From Candidatus Microthrix subdominans (GTDB lineage Bacteria; Actinomycetota; Acidimicrobiia; Acidimicrobiales; Microtrichaceae): 64,000 bases of DNA. Shown one piece after another: positions 19,046 through 28,123 of this stretch. Below the pieces are notes generated by a model, which ran no database searches, was not told where the DNA came from, and saw only the letters and a list, made by a program, of their open reading frames with translations. How positions within the stretch are numbered: the stretch's first letter is position 1; the number at the start of each line of letters is the position of its first letter. The translations under genes and the position numbers were made by a program. The stretch is taken from the NCBI GenBank assembly GCA_016719385.1, contig JADJZA010000011.1, forward strand, positions 124,001 to 188,000. Reading direction: 5' to 3'.

Positions 19046-19119
19046 GGGCCCATAGCTCAGCTGGTTAGAGCGCTGCCTTCACACGGCAGAGGTCAGAGGT
19101 TCGAGTCCTCTTGGGCCCA
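19046..19119 (+). tRNA. tRNA-Val (anticodon CAC)
   Basis: 74-nt cloverleaf. The 7-bp acceptor stem pairs GGGCCCA with TGGGCCC, the D-arm contains AGCTCAGCTGGTTAGAGC, the anticodon stem CTGCC/GGCAG closes loop TTCACAC (anticodon CAC), and the T-loop is TTCGAGT. Discriminator base A; the 3' CCA is not encoded. Reads GUG codons, which are abundant in this GC-rich genome. Confidence 0.97.
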
Positions 19120-19453
19120 CTCCACGTTGCGGCGGAGCATCGGTCTCTGGGGTCGAGCGGAGGCCGACGAGAAGTTCTCCCAGTCGCCATCGATGGCCCG
19201 GACGTCGTCGTAGTCCATGATCGACCAGTAGCGGCCCGCAGATTCGATCTCGTTGAAGTGAACGGGGCCGTCGGCCCGTAGCCGAACATAGTGGTCACTG
19301 TTCGCCGAGCTTCGGTCCGGGCACGGCCCCGGCAGCCCGTCGCTTCCGGGCAACCGTGCCCCGATTTAGTGAGTTCGCCCGAGAATTGGTGCGCGAGCAC
19401 CCGTCCGCGTGGCATGGTTCTCAGTCGCTACATTTGGATAGGTGAGATAACCC
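19120..19453. other. Gene-free stretch after tRNA-Val with a cytochrome P450 relic
   Basis: 334 nt without an intact gene. The only protein-like signal is the minus-strand P450 fragment described separately. The minus-strand reading that continues into the tRNA is antisense tRNA, not protein. No integrase is beside the tRNA. Confidence 0.6.
19150..19300 (-). pseudogene. N-terminal fragment of a cytochrome P450
   Basis: About 50 residues read PVHFNEIESAGRYWSIM, YDDVRAIDGDWENFSSA, closely matching the N-terminal substrate-access region of bacterial P450s (RPVHxNE..., WxxxxYxDVxAV, ETFSSA). The helix I Thr region and the heme Cys motif are absent, because the fragment ends at the tRNA-Val 3' end. 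It is a relic that cannot bind heme. It suggests a deletion or integration at the tRNA end. Confidence 0.55.
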
Positions 19454-22127
19454 ATGGAACGGTTCTGGCGCTCAGCAGGGATACAGCTAGGCAGGTACTG
19501 GTGGGCGGTGTTCGGCGCCATGTTGGCCATCACGGTGTTGCTTGCGTTCGGGCTGACCCGGCTCGAGTTCGCAACCGGCCAGGACAGCTACCTCAACCAG
19601 GACTCCCAGATCGCCATCGACAACGTGCGCTATCAGGCGGACTTCGGTGGCGAGACCGCCATCGTGTTGTTCCAGGCCCAGGAGGGCCACGACATCACCG
19701 AGCTCTTTCAGGGTGCGAACCTCGAGGAGCTGAAGCGCCTGGAGGCCGAGCTGCGGGATATCCCCGAGGTCTACGCGGTGCTCGCGCCGCTGACCGCGGT
19801 GCAGTACTCCGAGGCGATTGTGACCGAAGGGGTCGGCACCAACGCTCTGCTTTCGGCCGCCGAACGGGACCCTGATCCCAAGGCCAAGGAAATCCGCCAG
19901 GCGGACATCTCAACCACGTTGGCACGGCTCAACTCGGTGCAAACCAAGGACATGTCCAATCCGGACTGGGTCAACTTCCTGTTGTTCGACAACACCGGTT
20001 TCGCCGTTGAGGGCGACGAGGTCGTTCCACCTGCGGCCGAGGACCGCAACGTACGGGGTTCACTGCAGTCGACGTTCCCGAACCTGCAGACCGCTGTTGG
20101 CGGTGTGGTCATCGAGGGCAACGCCAGCCTCGACACGCTGTCGAACGTCACCCAGGCGACCCTCGACATCGTCTCGGACGCCAACTTCGAGGGCTTCGAC
20201 GTGATCACCACGGGCTCCCCGGTGTTCCTCAAGGACATCAACGACTACCTGCAAGGCGGCATGCTCACCCTCGGCGCCGCTGCGGTGGCGATCATGGCCG
20301 TGATCCTGCTGTTGATGTTTCGGGTGCGGTGGCGCCTGCTGCCCCTGCTGAGCGTGCTGGTCGGGGTGGTCTGGGCGTTCGCAATCCTGGGTCTGATCAA
20401 CGTGAACCTGTCGCTGGTCACCATCTCGGGTCTCCCCATCCTGATCGGACTCGGGATCGACTTCGCCATCCAGATCCAGAACCGCGTCGAGGAGGAGGTG
20501 GTGTTGGACAAACCGACCCATCCCATCTCGGAGACGCTTGCGAACCTGGCGCCCGCCCTGATCGTCGCCACAGTCGCCGGGATGCTGGCGTTCCTGGCGT
20601 TGTTGATCTCCCAGGTGCCCATGATCCGCGACTTCGGCGTGATGCTGGCGGTCGGCGTGATGGTGCTGGTGGCGGTCGGCATCGTGTTGCCCACCGCCGT
20701 GTTGGGTATCAGGGAGTGGAAGCAGCGCACCGTTCAACGGGGCACCTCCATCCCCGAGCGGATCGTCGTGTGGCTCGGTGGGCTCCCCGCCAAGTCAGCT
20801 GTGCCGCTGTTGTTGGCGTCGGTGCTGTTGTTCATCGCAGGCGTGGCCTTCGAGGGCAGCATCCGGATCGAATCGGATCCCGTGCGTTGGATCAACCAGT
20901 CGAGCCAGACCGTCAAGGACGTCGACACCCTCGAGGAGGCCACCGGCTTCTCGTCCAACCTGGGGGTGCTGGTGAGCGCCAACAACGTGCTCGCCCAGCC
21001 TGTGGCCGATGTGGTGTTCGACTTCACCGAGGATGCCGAAGCGACCGACGACGTCGTGGCTTCTTCGAGCGTCGAGAACACGATCGCCAAGATCATCAAC
21101 GTTCCAGGCGCTACTCCGTTGGCCCCACGTCCGAGGATCTGGTCGCCGCGACGGAGGTGATGCCCCCGATGTCGAGGCGCTGCTGCTCAAAGCCGACCGG
21201 GCCGCCACACAGGTCAACCTCCGCCTCGCTCCCGCCAGCCTCGAGGAGCGTGCTGTGGTGGTGGAACGCCTCGAAGCCGACCTGACCGAGCGCATCGCGG
21301 AGCTCGACCTGCCGGAGGACTCGGTCCTTCTCGCCGAGCTCGAGGACGGTGACCCCCCCATCAGGGCAACCCCCTCGGGCTTGGCCGTGGTCGGTGTCGG
21401 CCTGTTGCAGAACCTGTCCGCCAACCGCGCCATCCTCACCTATCTGGGCCTGGCACTGGTTGCGCTGTGGTTGCTGGTACGCCACCGCAGTCCGGCGCGA
21501 GCGCTGCTGACGATGATCCCCATCGGCCTCGCCGTCGGTGTGTCCACTGCGATCGTCGGGGCGGTCGGGCTCACCCTTTCACCGCTCACGACCGTGTCGG
21601 GTCCGCTGGTGATAGCGACCTGCACCGAGTTCTCGGTGCTGATCATGGCCCGATTCCTCGAAGAGCGACAGCGAGGTCTCCAACCGGCCGAAGCCTCGGA
21701 GCAAGCCGCCCGACGCACCGGGCGCGCGTTCTTCACCTCTGCGATGACCACCATCGGAGGTTTCGCCGTCTTGATCGGCTCCGCCCTGCCGCTGCTGCGC
21801 GACTTCGGAATCATCGTGACGCTCAACGTGGCCATCGCCCTGCTGGCTGCGCTGGTCGCCATGCCCCCGATCCTGCAATGGGCTGACGCCAAGGGCTACC
21901 TCGACACCGGCGAGTACGCCCCGGAAGCGGCGGTGGTGCTCGCCTCGAAACCGACGGGTGCGCGCTTGGCCGTGTGGATCGTCAGCGTCGTGATCGTCGC
22001 TGCAACGGCGGTGGGTTTGTTCCTCGCAGCCGACACGGCGAGCGGGGACACCACGGAGATCAACTACGTGCCCCAGGAACTGCCGGCCACGCCCGCTGCG
22101 GGACCGGAGGGTGAGCCACCTGGCTAA
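19454..22127 (+). pseudogene. RND permease of the MMPL/HAE3 type with two frameshifts
   Basis: Two halves of one ~880-residue export protein lie in different frames. Residues 1-~560 cover TM1, a large external loop, a TM2-6 bundle (GLPILIGLGIDFAIQIQNR) and the start of the second external loop. The part from about 21160 to 22127 holds the end of that loop and TM8-12 (GPLVIATCTEFSVLIMARF). Joining requires one extra C in the CCCC run near 21123-21126 and one extra base near 21153-21157. As written it gives a 568-residue truncated product. Such pumps export lipids or hydrophobic drugs. It may be a true pseudogene or a homopolymer sequencing error. Confidence 0.75.
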
Positions 22128-22692
22128 GTGACGATCGACGTCGCCGACCGCCCCGGCGATGTGACCGCCGGCCTGTGAGTCTTGTCATCAACGTTGCCGA
22201 TCCGGACACCGCCTGCCCGCCAATAGGGGCAGCGTGCTCTCCTCTAGACTTTTCGATTGGCGAAGTTTTCTGTCGCCACCCTGGCAGCCGAGAATGAGGT
22301 CCAGTGAAACTCACGAACGAGACCACACATCAGTCCGCTGAGAGACCTGCGTCCGTCATGTTGAGACAGAGCTACAAGCGCAGGTTCAACGTGGCCGAGA
22401 TGTACGACGCGCTCGTGTTCGTACCGCGAGCGGCGCTGTCGCTGATCAACAACCGCAAAAACTCCATCGTCGACATACACCTCGTAGAACGGCTGCAGCT
22501 TGCAGTGACCGAGGTCAACGGTTGTGCAGCCTGCTCCTACGCACACACGAAGATGGCCCTACGCGAAGGGATGAACGGCGAGGAAATTGCCTCCTTCCTG
22601 AGTGGGAGCACCGATTTCATACGACCGGACTGACGTTCCGCACTTCTCCGGGGCGTTGTAACCGCATTTGGGTGACCGGGTTGGGGTGGCGG

Positions 22693-24401
22693 TCAGGTGG
22701 TGTAGGTGGTGGTGGGGATGTCGAGGAGTTGAAGGATCTGGTGTTGTTGGGGGGTGAGGTCGGGCTGGAACGTTTGGATGGTGGTGCCGGTGTGGTCGGT
22801 GAGGTGGTGGCGTGCGACACCGGCGAAGATTTGGAGGATTCGTTGGGCTGATGGTGCGGTGCAGGGCCGGTGTTCGGGGTAGAGCGGGATGTCGGCCAGG
22901 TTGAGGTCGGCCATGTTGTTGCGGATATGTCGTTCGATGAGCGCGCCGGTGAGGAGCGCGAGGAACTGGCAGAGCAGCAGCGCTTCGATTCGGTGGACGT
23001 TTTGGAGGTAGACGGGGGCGACGGCTTGGTGGCCTTTGAGGAGGTGGTTTCGGCGTTCGAGGTTGGGTTGGTAGCGGTAGGCGGCGAGGACTTCGGCATC
23101 GGTGAGATGTTGGTCGTTGGTGATGAGCGGGAAACAGCCGTCGCTGGCGGCGTCGTGTGCGATGAGGGTTTCGTTGGTGTGGAAGACGAGCCGGTGGCGA
23201 GTCGACACGATCTTGCGGTAGTTGGTGTTGGGGCCTGGTCGGCCCCGCTTCTCCTGTTTGAGCTTGGTGGTGGTGTCTTCGGTGATGGTGTAGCCAACCC
23301 AGCGGGCGGCGCCCGTTGCCTTGAGTGCGGCGTCGGCTGCGGTCTGGACGGCGACCTTGGTTTTCATTCGGGTTTTTGGGGAGAGCAGTCGTTGGTTGAG
23401 GTCGTCGAGCGCTGTGATGCCTTTGGAGATCCGGTCGGTTCGCGAGTCGGCGTCCCGGTCGGTTTTGGTGGAGGACCGGACCCAGATGATCCGGTAGCCC
23501 TCGATCGAGGGTCCGGCCGGGTTGGTGGTGGTGTGCCAGGTCTCGGCGGGGTTGCCCTGTCGGCCGGCGGGCCGCCGGTGGGCTTCGGTCCAGGTGGTGA
23601 CCGGGTGGGTGGCGATCCGGTCGCGGAACTGGTGGTCTTCTTTCCGGGTGCGGGGCAGGATCGTGACGAACCGGCCGCCGCGGCTCGCGATGTGGTCCAT
23701 CGCCGGACGGTTCGCGAGTTTCGAGTCGGCCACATACAGAAAGTCGGTTCTGCCGACCAGTGCGGCGAGTCCGTCCCAGGTGGGGATGTGGGTGGGGTCG
23801 TCGCCGGTGTTGCCGTCGAGAACCCGGAACGCGACGGGGACGGCGCCGTCGGCTGACACGGTGAGCACACACAACAGCTGTTTCAAGTCTGGGCGGTGGT
23901 CCTTGTTGTGCCCGTACGTGATTGTCGGGGTTGCCTGGTCGCCACGGGTTTGGCCGGTCGCTTGGTGGTAGCCGCCGGAGAACGTGACGGTCGTCGAGTC
24001 GTTGTGCAACTGCTCCATGTTGATGTCGAACTCGCGGACCGCGGCCAACACCGTTCGGGTGATCAGGCTGGCCCGATCCGCGCCGAAGAGCCGGTCCAAC
24101 ATCCGGCCGGTCCGGTCGTCGTTCAACCCGTCCACATCCGCTGCGGTCATGCCGAACAGGGACGGGTCGAACCCGCCGCCCATTCGCCCAACGCGTAGAT
24201 CGGCTGGTGGTCGATGGTCAGGTTCCGGACCAACAGCCCAATCACCACAGCAGGGTCCAACCGGAGTCGGGCGTCGTTCGCTGGGAGGTGGGCGTCGATG
24301 ATCGCGTCGAGACTCATCCGGGCCAGGAAATGGTTGACGATCGGCAGGGCCCCCAACGTTTCGGTGCGAAGCGTGAACGGCCCCGACTCGCTTTGAACCA
24401 T
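22693..24401 (-). pseudogene. IS1634-family transposase with one frameshift
   Basis: N-terminal part, from ATG 24401, is a DUF4277-like domain (LGALPIVNHFLARMS, PIYALGEWA). The DDE domain continues in another frame from about 24175. Catalytic residues are visible: Asp in LHNDSTTVTFSGGY, Asp in YVADSKLANRPAM, and Glu in NLERRNHLLKG. The frames join if one base is added in the CCC run at 24172-24174 (plus strand), which gives GEWAAGFDPSLFG. As written, translation from 24401 stops early, so the copy is probably inactive unless the indel is a sequencing error. Full joined length would be about 570 residues, normal for the family. Confidence 0.85.
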
Positions 24402-24448
24402 GTGCGGCCTCGATCCCTGAGGAGGGTCCTTGACGGCCCGTCCGTTGG

Positions 24449-24472
24449 CAGACAGTATACCTACTGTCTGCT
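24449..24472. promoter_or_regulatory. Palindrome in the divergent IS control region
   Basis: Perfect 10-bp arms GCAGACAGTA / TACTGTCTGC with a TACC centre, between the divergent transposase and DUF6788-like starts. Could be an operator or a hairpin that limits transposase expression. Confidence 0.5.
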
Positions 24473-24510
24473 CGTCAGAACGCGGATGCACACCGAGCCC
24501 GGAGACAGAC

Positions 24511-24861
24511 GTGGCCACACGCCTCGAGCAGTATCAACACCAGTACGAACAGCTTCAAGCCGAACTCGCCGACGTCGGGTTCACCTGCCAGGGCAGCGTC
24601 CTGGAGCGCTACACATCATGCGGGAACCCAAACTGTCGCTGCCAAGCCGACCCACCCCAACGCCACGGCCCCTACTGGCAATGGACCCGCAAAGTCGCCA
24701 ACAAGACCGTCACCGTACGGCTCACCCCCGACGAGGCCGCCCTCTACAAAGAATGGATCGCCAACAACCGCCGGCTCCGACGGATCATCGCCGACATGGA
24801 CAAGACCTCAGCCAAAGCCCGCAAAATCCTGCTCAACCATGCCGCCAAGACCACCGGCTAG
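24511..24861 (+). CDS. DUF6788-like small IS passenger protein
   Basis: 116 residues from GTG 24511. It has an N-terminal Gln-rich coiled-coil (LEQYQHQYEQLQAEL) and a four-Cys segment, TCQGSVLERYTSCGNPNCRC, which may bind zinc, followed by HGPYWQWTRKV and a basic helical tail. Resembles the DUF6788 proteins found in some IS1634-type elements. It lies inside the IS inverted repeats, transcribed away from the transposase, so it travels with it. A regulatory or DNA-binding role is guesswork. A longer start at ATG 24430 would run through the palindrome and is less likely. Confidence 0.65.
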   Translation: MATRLEQYQHQYEQLQAELADVGFTCQGSVLERYTSCGNPNCRCQADPPQRHGPYWQWTRKVANKTVTVRLTPDEAALYKEWIANNRRLRRIIADMDKTSAKARKILLNHAAKTTG

Positions 24862-25276
24862 AACACCGTCAGCCCCGGCCCAACAAATGCCGACCTAACA
24901 CCTCCGAGAAGTGCGGAACGTCAGACCGGAAGAAGCGAAGGCCATCATTTTCGCTCAGCACTTTGCGGATACGGGGGGCCATCCCAAGAGCTACGCCTAC
25001 GACTCGCTGGTTGATGAATACGGCAGCGAGTCGGCTCAGGTCATGCTTTCGGCTGCTCAGGTCATGCTCGCCGGCAACGTGTATGGGATTCCGTTGAGCG
25101 CGTTCCAGTCCCGCCTCCGGAATATGCCTTTCCCGGACAGTTCCCTGCCGTACGAGCTGGGGATGCTCGCTGTTGGCCCCGCTATCTTGCCGATCGCATC
25201 GATCCACGGTGCGCTGAGAGGTCTGATCGGTCGGCCGAACGAACGATTCGACCGCGAACCCGAGACGATAAGTTGA

Positions 25277-25566
25277 CCACGGGCCGGTGACCGCCTGGCA
25301 CTCGATGATCACGCTCCGGTAAGCCACTCAGGTTTGGTGCCACGGATTTGAGCAGCGTGCACCACGGTGCCGCTTCGTCGGTGAAGCAGCCGCCCGCAGC
25401 AACGGTTTCGGCCGACCCAGCGTGAGCCGGTGCGGCTCCTTTTTCTCGGGGAGGGCCTCCCACCAAGGTTTTCGATTGGCGTGGCCAGGATTTGAACTTC
25501 GGCCTTCGGGTGATGAGCCCGACAGGCTTCCAAGAGATGGCCCCGGGACAGGACTGGCGCCGGCCG
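25277..25566. other. Degenerate stretch between the AhpD-like gene and the IS relic
   Basis: About 290 nt without an intact gene. It holds the tRNA-Met half described separately; the rest gives no recognisable protein in any frame. Confidence 0.5.
25478..25527 (-). other. 3' half of a tRNA-Met (CAT) sequence
   Basis: Minus strand reads a perfect anticodon arm, TCGGG-CTCATCA-CCCGA (anticodon CAT), a variable loop, a T-arm-like GTTCAAATC with mismatched stem, and an acceptor-like end CCACGCCA. No D-arm or 5' acceptor strand follows, so it is not a functional tRNA. It looks like an old attachment-site or recombination scar. Confidence 0.55.
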
Positions 25567-26517
25567 TCACACGGACCGGGATCCCGATCCGGGTGTGGTG
25601 CTGGCCCGGGAACACCAACGACCAGGCCCTGATCCGTCAGGTCAAAGACGACCTCGCCGACTGGAAACTCGGGCATGTCATCTGGGTTGCGGACCGCTGG
25701 TTCTCCTCGGCTGAGAACCGCCGGTACCTCCAACGAGGCGGCGGGAACTACATCATCGGCGAGAAGATCCGCGGGAACACCGAAGCCGCCACAGCATTGG
25801 CACGACCGGGCAGCTACCACCAGATCCGTCACAACATGCGGGTCAAGGAAGTCCGGATCGACGACGGCGCCGCACGGGACCGGTTCGTGACCTGTCACAA
25901 CCCCGAACAAGCCGAACGCGACGCCACGATCCGCGGCCAGCTTGTTGAACGGCTCCAAACCGGGATCGACGACACCGACACCGCCACCCCCGACGAACGG
26001 ACCGCCTTGGCGGCGAAGCTCCCGGGGGCTGTGCGCCGCTACCTCCGCACCACCAAGACCGGTCTCCTGCGTGTCGACTGTCGACAAGGCAGCCATCGCC
26101 GCCGAAGCCAAACTCGACGGGAAATATTTGCTCCGCACCGCCGATCCGTCGCTCACTGTCGAGGACATCGCGCTCGGCTACAAACAGCTCCTCGAAGTCG
26201 AACGAGGCTGGCGCGACATGAAATCCACCCTTGACCTCCGGCCCGTCTACCACCGGCTCGAGGATCGCATCCGGGCCCACGTCATCTTGTGCTGGCTTGC
26301 GCTCCTCCACATCCGGATCGTTGAAACCCGCACCAACGACACCTGGACCAACATCCGCAACGAGCTCGACCTGATGCACCTCGGCACGTTCACCGGACCC
26401 GCAGGCACCATCCAACGCCGGACCACAACCACCGCAGCCCAGCACAAGATCCTGGCCGCTGTCGGCCTCAAAGAGCCCGCCGCCTACACCAGCATCCAGC
26501 CTGCCACCCCCGCCTGA
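25567..26517 (+). pseudogene. 5'-truncated, frameshifted IS1634/IS4-type transposase
   Basis: Recognisable from GIPIRVWCWPGNTNDQ onwards: VADRWFSSAENRRYL carries the second catalytic Asp, and KQLLEVERGWRDMKSTL the catalytic Glu. The N-terminal half with the first Asp is missing. A 7-bp tandem duplication, TGTCGAC twice at 26072-26085, shifts the frame by one; deleting one copy restores LRVDKAAIAAEAKLDGKYLL. It is therefore dead. Unlike the neighbouring IS copy, its damage is not a homopolymer indel. Confidence 0.82.
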
Positions 26518-26552
26518 ACCCGCCACCGAGGCACCAAAACGCCTAGTGACAC

Positions 26553-26574
26553 GGCTCCCATCCCGACGGGAGCC
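26553..26574. terminator. Hairpin after the transposase relic
   Basis: GGCTCCC / GGGAGCC stem (7 bp) with an 8-nt loop, 36 nt after the transposase stop. Probably part of the old IS end. Confidence 0.4.
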
Positions 26575-26640
26575 GATTCTCCGCGCCCACACTGGGATCC
26601 AGGCACCTAGACCGCACAGTCAGCTGCGGAACCCAGGTTG

Positions 26641-26796
26641 GAGGCCAACGACTTTCGGGTCTTCGTGTGCTCCGGTGGCGGGCGCGACTTCATGCGCCTC
26701 TTCGCCGAGTCCGCATGGGGTATCCCCAGGGAACATGTCATCGGCACCGCTCCCAGATACACCTACACCGACGGGGGTCATCAAGCGTGGCGGTGA
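26641..26796 (+). pseudogene. Fragment of a HAD-superfamily phosphatase-like gene
   Basis: A 51-codon reading with no start codon gives NDFRVFVCSGGGRDFMRLF and WGIPREHVIGTA, the pattern of the motif II region of HAD hydrolases (FxVFVVSGGGxDF, WGIPxExVIG). The motif I and motif III parts are absent. It begins right after the apparent end of the IS relic, so the IS probably truncated it, and it overlaps the DUF1905 gene 3' end on the other strand. Confidence 0.55.
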
Positions 26797-27079
26797 GCTC
26801 CTGGGAGGGCCCCGCCGCCAACGCGAGGGTGACCTGGACGTGGCTTCCGGCAGCGACGCCGGTCGCCTCGCGGATCGCGGCGCTGACGGGGACGAGGTGC
26901 TGCCCGCCCATCACCCCGACCGAGGTTTGGTAGGTGTACCCGTCGAGGGTGACGACGACCGCCGGCCGCTGTCCGGCATCGAGTTGATCAAGAACCTCGT
27001 TTGGAACGGGGATGCCGGTCTTGGTCGGTGATCCGGCGATGACGGCGTCAAACGCCACGCTGGGTGGGTCAGTGCTCAT
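26738..27079 (-). CDS. DUF1905 domain protein with an altered C-terminus
   Basis: 113 residues. The DUF1905 beta-barrel is clear: TGIPVPNEVLDQL, VVVTLDGYTYQTSVGVMGG, LVPVSAAIREATGV. Such proteins often also carry a short helical C-terminal (YdeI-type) segment. Here that is replaced by DDPRRCRCIWERCR, which reads like translated junk, where the gene runs into the HAD fragment. A GAGGGG site precedes ATG 27079. Function unknown; probably truncated by the same rearrangement. Confidence 0.65.
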   Translation of the reverse strand: MSTDPPSVAFDAVIAGSPTKTGIPVPNEVLDQLDAGQRPAVVVTLDGYTYQTSVGVMGGQHLVPVSAAIREATGVAAGSHVQVTLALAAGPSQELTATLDDPRRCRCIWERCR

Positions 27080-27140
27080 GAATCACCCCTCGGGCATCTG
27101 GCGATCAACCGGTCGGGCGTGGCGCCGTGTTTCCCGGGCC

Positions 27141-27146
27141 TAGCAT
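27141..27146 (+). promoter_or_regulatory. -10 hexamer TAGCAT of the dioxygenase gene
   Basis: TAGCAT lies 27 nt before ATG 27174. A GAAGGGG ribosome-binding site fits in the short leader. Confidence 0.45.
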
Positions 27147-27173
27147 CGTCGGGAAACGGCCGAAGGGGACGTG

Positions 27174-28046
27174 ATGGACGGGGAGCAGCGACGGGCGGCA
27201 GCTGCGTTCGTGGGGCACGGCAGTCCGATGAACGCATTGGAACGCAACCGGTTCACGGATGGCTGGCGCGCCCTCGCTACCCACATCCCCGAGCCGTGGG
27301 CGGTTGTTGTCATCTCGGCCCACTGGTACACAAACGCCACGGCCGTCACCGCCATGGCCAGGCCTCGGACGATTCACGATTTTTACGGCTTCCCCGACGA
27401 GCTGTTCGCGTTCGACTATCCGGCCCCGGGTGCGCCGGGCGTTGCGGAGGAGGTCGCCGACGTGGTGAAGCCTCGATGGGTTGGTCTGGACAGGGACAGC
27501 TGGGGCCTCGACCACGGCACCTGGTCGGTGCTTGCCCACATGTTCCCGAGCGCCGACGTGCCGGTGGTGCAACTGTCCATCAACGCACTGGAGCCACTCG
27601 ACTACCACGTCGATATTGGTCGCCGTCTGGCCGGACTGCGAGACAGCAACGTTCTCGTGCTCGGCAGCGGCAACGTCGTGCACAATCTGCCGAGCATCGC
27701 TTGGGACCAGCCCGACGGAGCCTTCGACTGGAACCGGCGCTTCGCTGACGCCGCTCGGGAGGTGCTGCACGACGCCCCCGGCGACGTGCTTCGCCTGGTC
27801 GAGCACCCGGACTTTGAGCGCGCCGTGCCAACACCCGACCACTTCATTCCGCTCCTCTACGTCGCAGCTCTTGCAGCCGAAGCCGGCGAGCCTGCGGTCA
27901 GACTCATCGATGGCTCCGCGTACGGGTCACTATCCATGGCCTGTTACGGCGTTGGCGTTTCCGGCCCGCTGGCCGGTGACACGGCGGCAGGTGGCGCGGC
28001 GATGCCGGATCCCACTGACGTACCCGCCGAGCAGACGAACCTCTGA
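27174..28046 (+). CDS. 4,5-DOPA extradiol dioxygenase family enzyme (YgiD/LigB-like)
   Basis: 290 residues of the LigB-type class III extradiol dioxygenase superfamily. Metal ligands are expected in FVGHGSPMNAL, ISAHWYTNA and GLDHGTWSVLAHMFP, and a further conserved His in DHFIPLLYVAALA. YgiD-type members open catechol rings such as L-DOPA. The natural substrate in bacteria is uncertain. Start is ATG 27174 (GTG 27171 is adjacent). It is intact, unlike most of its neighbours, and is followed by a strong hairpin. Confidence 0.88.
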   Translation: MDGEQRRAAAAFVGHGSPMNALERNRFTDGWRALATHIPEPWAVVVISAHWYTNATAVTAMARPRTIHDFYGFPDELFAFDYPAPGAPGVAEEVADVVKPRWVGLDRDSWGLDHGTWSVLAHMFPSADVPVVQLSINALEPLDYHVDIGRRLAGLRDSNVLVLGSGNVVHNLPSIAWDQPDGAFDWNRRFADAAREVLHDAPGDVLRLVEHPDFERAVPTPDHFIPLLYVAALAAEAGEPAVRLIDGSAYGSLSMACYGVGVSGPLAGDTAAGGAAMPDPTDVPAEQTNL

Positions 28047-28076
28047 GGGCGGCGGTTGGTCGCGCTGGTGACGTTG

Positions 28077-28110
28077 ACCGAGGGTCGCGCTGGCCAGCGC
28101 GACCCTCGGT
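28077..28110. terminator. 17-bp-arm palindrome between convergent genes
   Basis: ACCGAGGGTCGCGCTGG abuts its exact complement, a 34-nt perfect palindrome with no spacer, between the dioxygenase gene and the small zinc-ribbon gene. Serves both directions. Confidence 0.75.
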
Positions 28111-28123
28111 TCTGCCGGATCAG

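Larger units (their letters stand above)
22630..24924. mobile_element. IS1634-type insertion sequence, 2295 bp, with passenger gene
   Basis: Ends are a perfect 19-bp inverted repeat: CTGACGTTCCGCACTTCTC at 22630-22648 and its complement at 24906-24924. Flanking direct repeats ACCGGA (22624-22629 and 24925-24930) are the target duplication. Contents are a transposase on the minus strand and a divergent small DUF6788-like gene on the plus strand. Uneroded ends and identical target repeats indicate a recent insertion. Confidence 0.93.
22304..25276 (+). pseudogene. AhpD/carboxymuconolactone decarboxylase-like gene interrupted by an IS element
   Basis: The 5' part (22304-22629) encodes 108 residues with the AhpD motif CAACSYAH (Cys74, Cys77, His81); the 3' part (24931-25276) continues the fold (EEAKAIIFAQHFADT, AGNVYGIPLSAF). 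Removing the IS (22630-24924) and one copy of its 6-bp target duplication restores an uninterrupted 223-residue frame: 326 + 346 nt = 672 nt. The product would be a small alkylhydroperoxidase-type protein. As it stands the gene gives only a truncated protein that keeps the CxxC but lacks the C-terminal helices. Confidence 0.88.

Noticed and set aside
19093..19353. 86-codon minus-strand frame through tRNA-Val as one gene
   Set aside because: Its C-terminal part (EWAQEDSNL) is antisense tRNA, a known annotation artefact; only the P450-like middle is protein-derived.
24147..24401. Programmed -1 frameshift in the IS transposase
   Set aside because: No slippery heptamer of the A_AAA_AAG kind or downstream pseudoknot is visible, and a one-base loss in a short C run explains it more simply.
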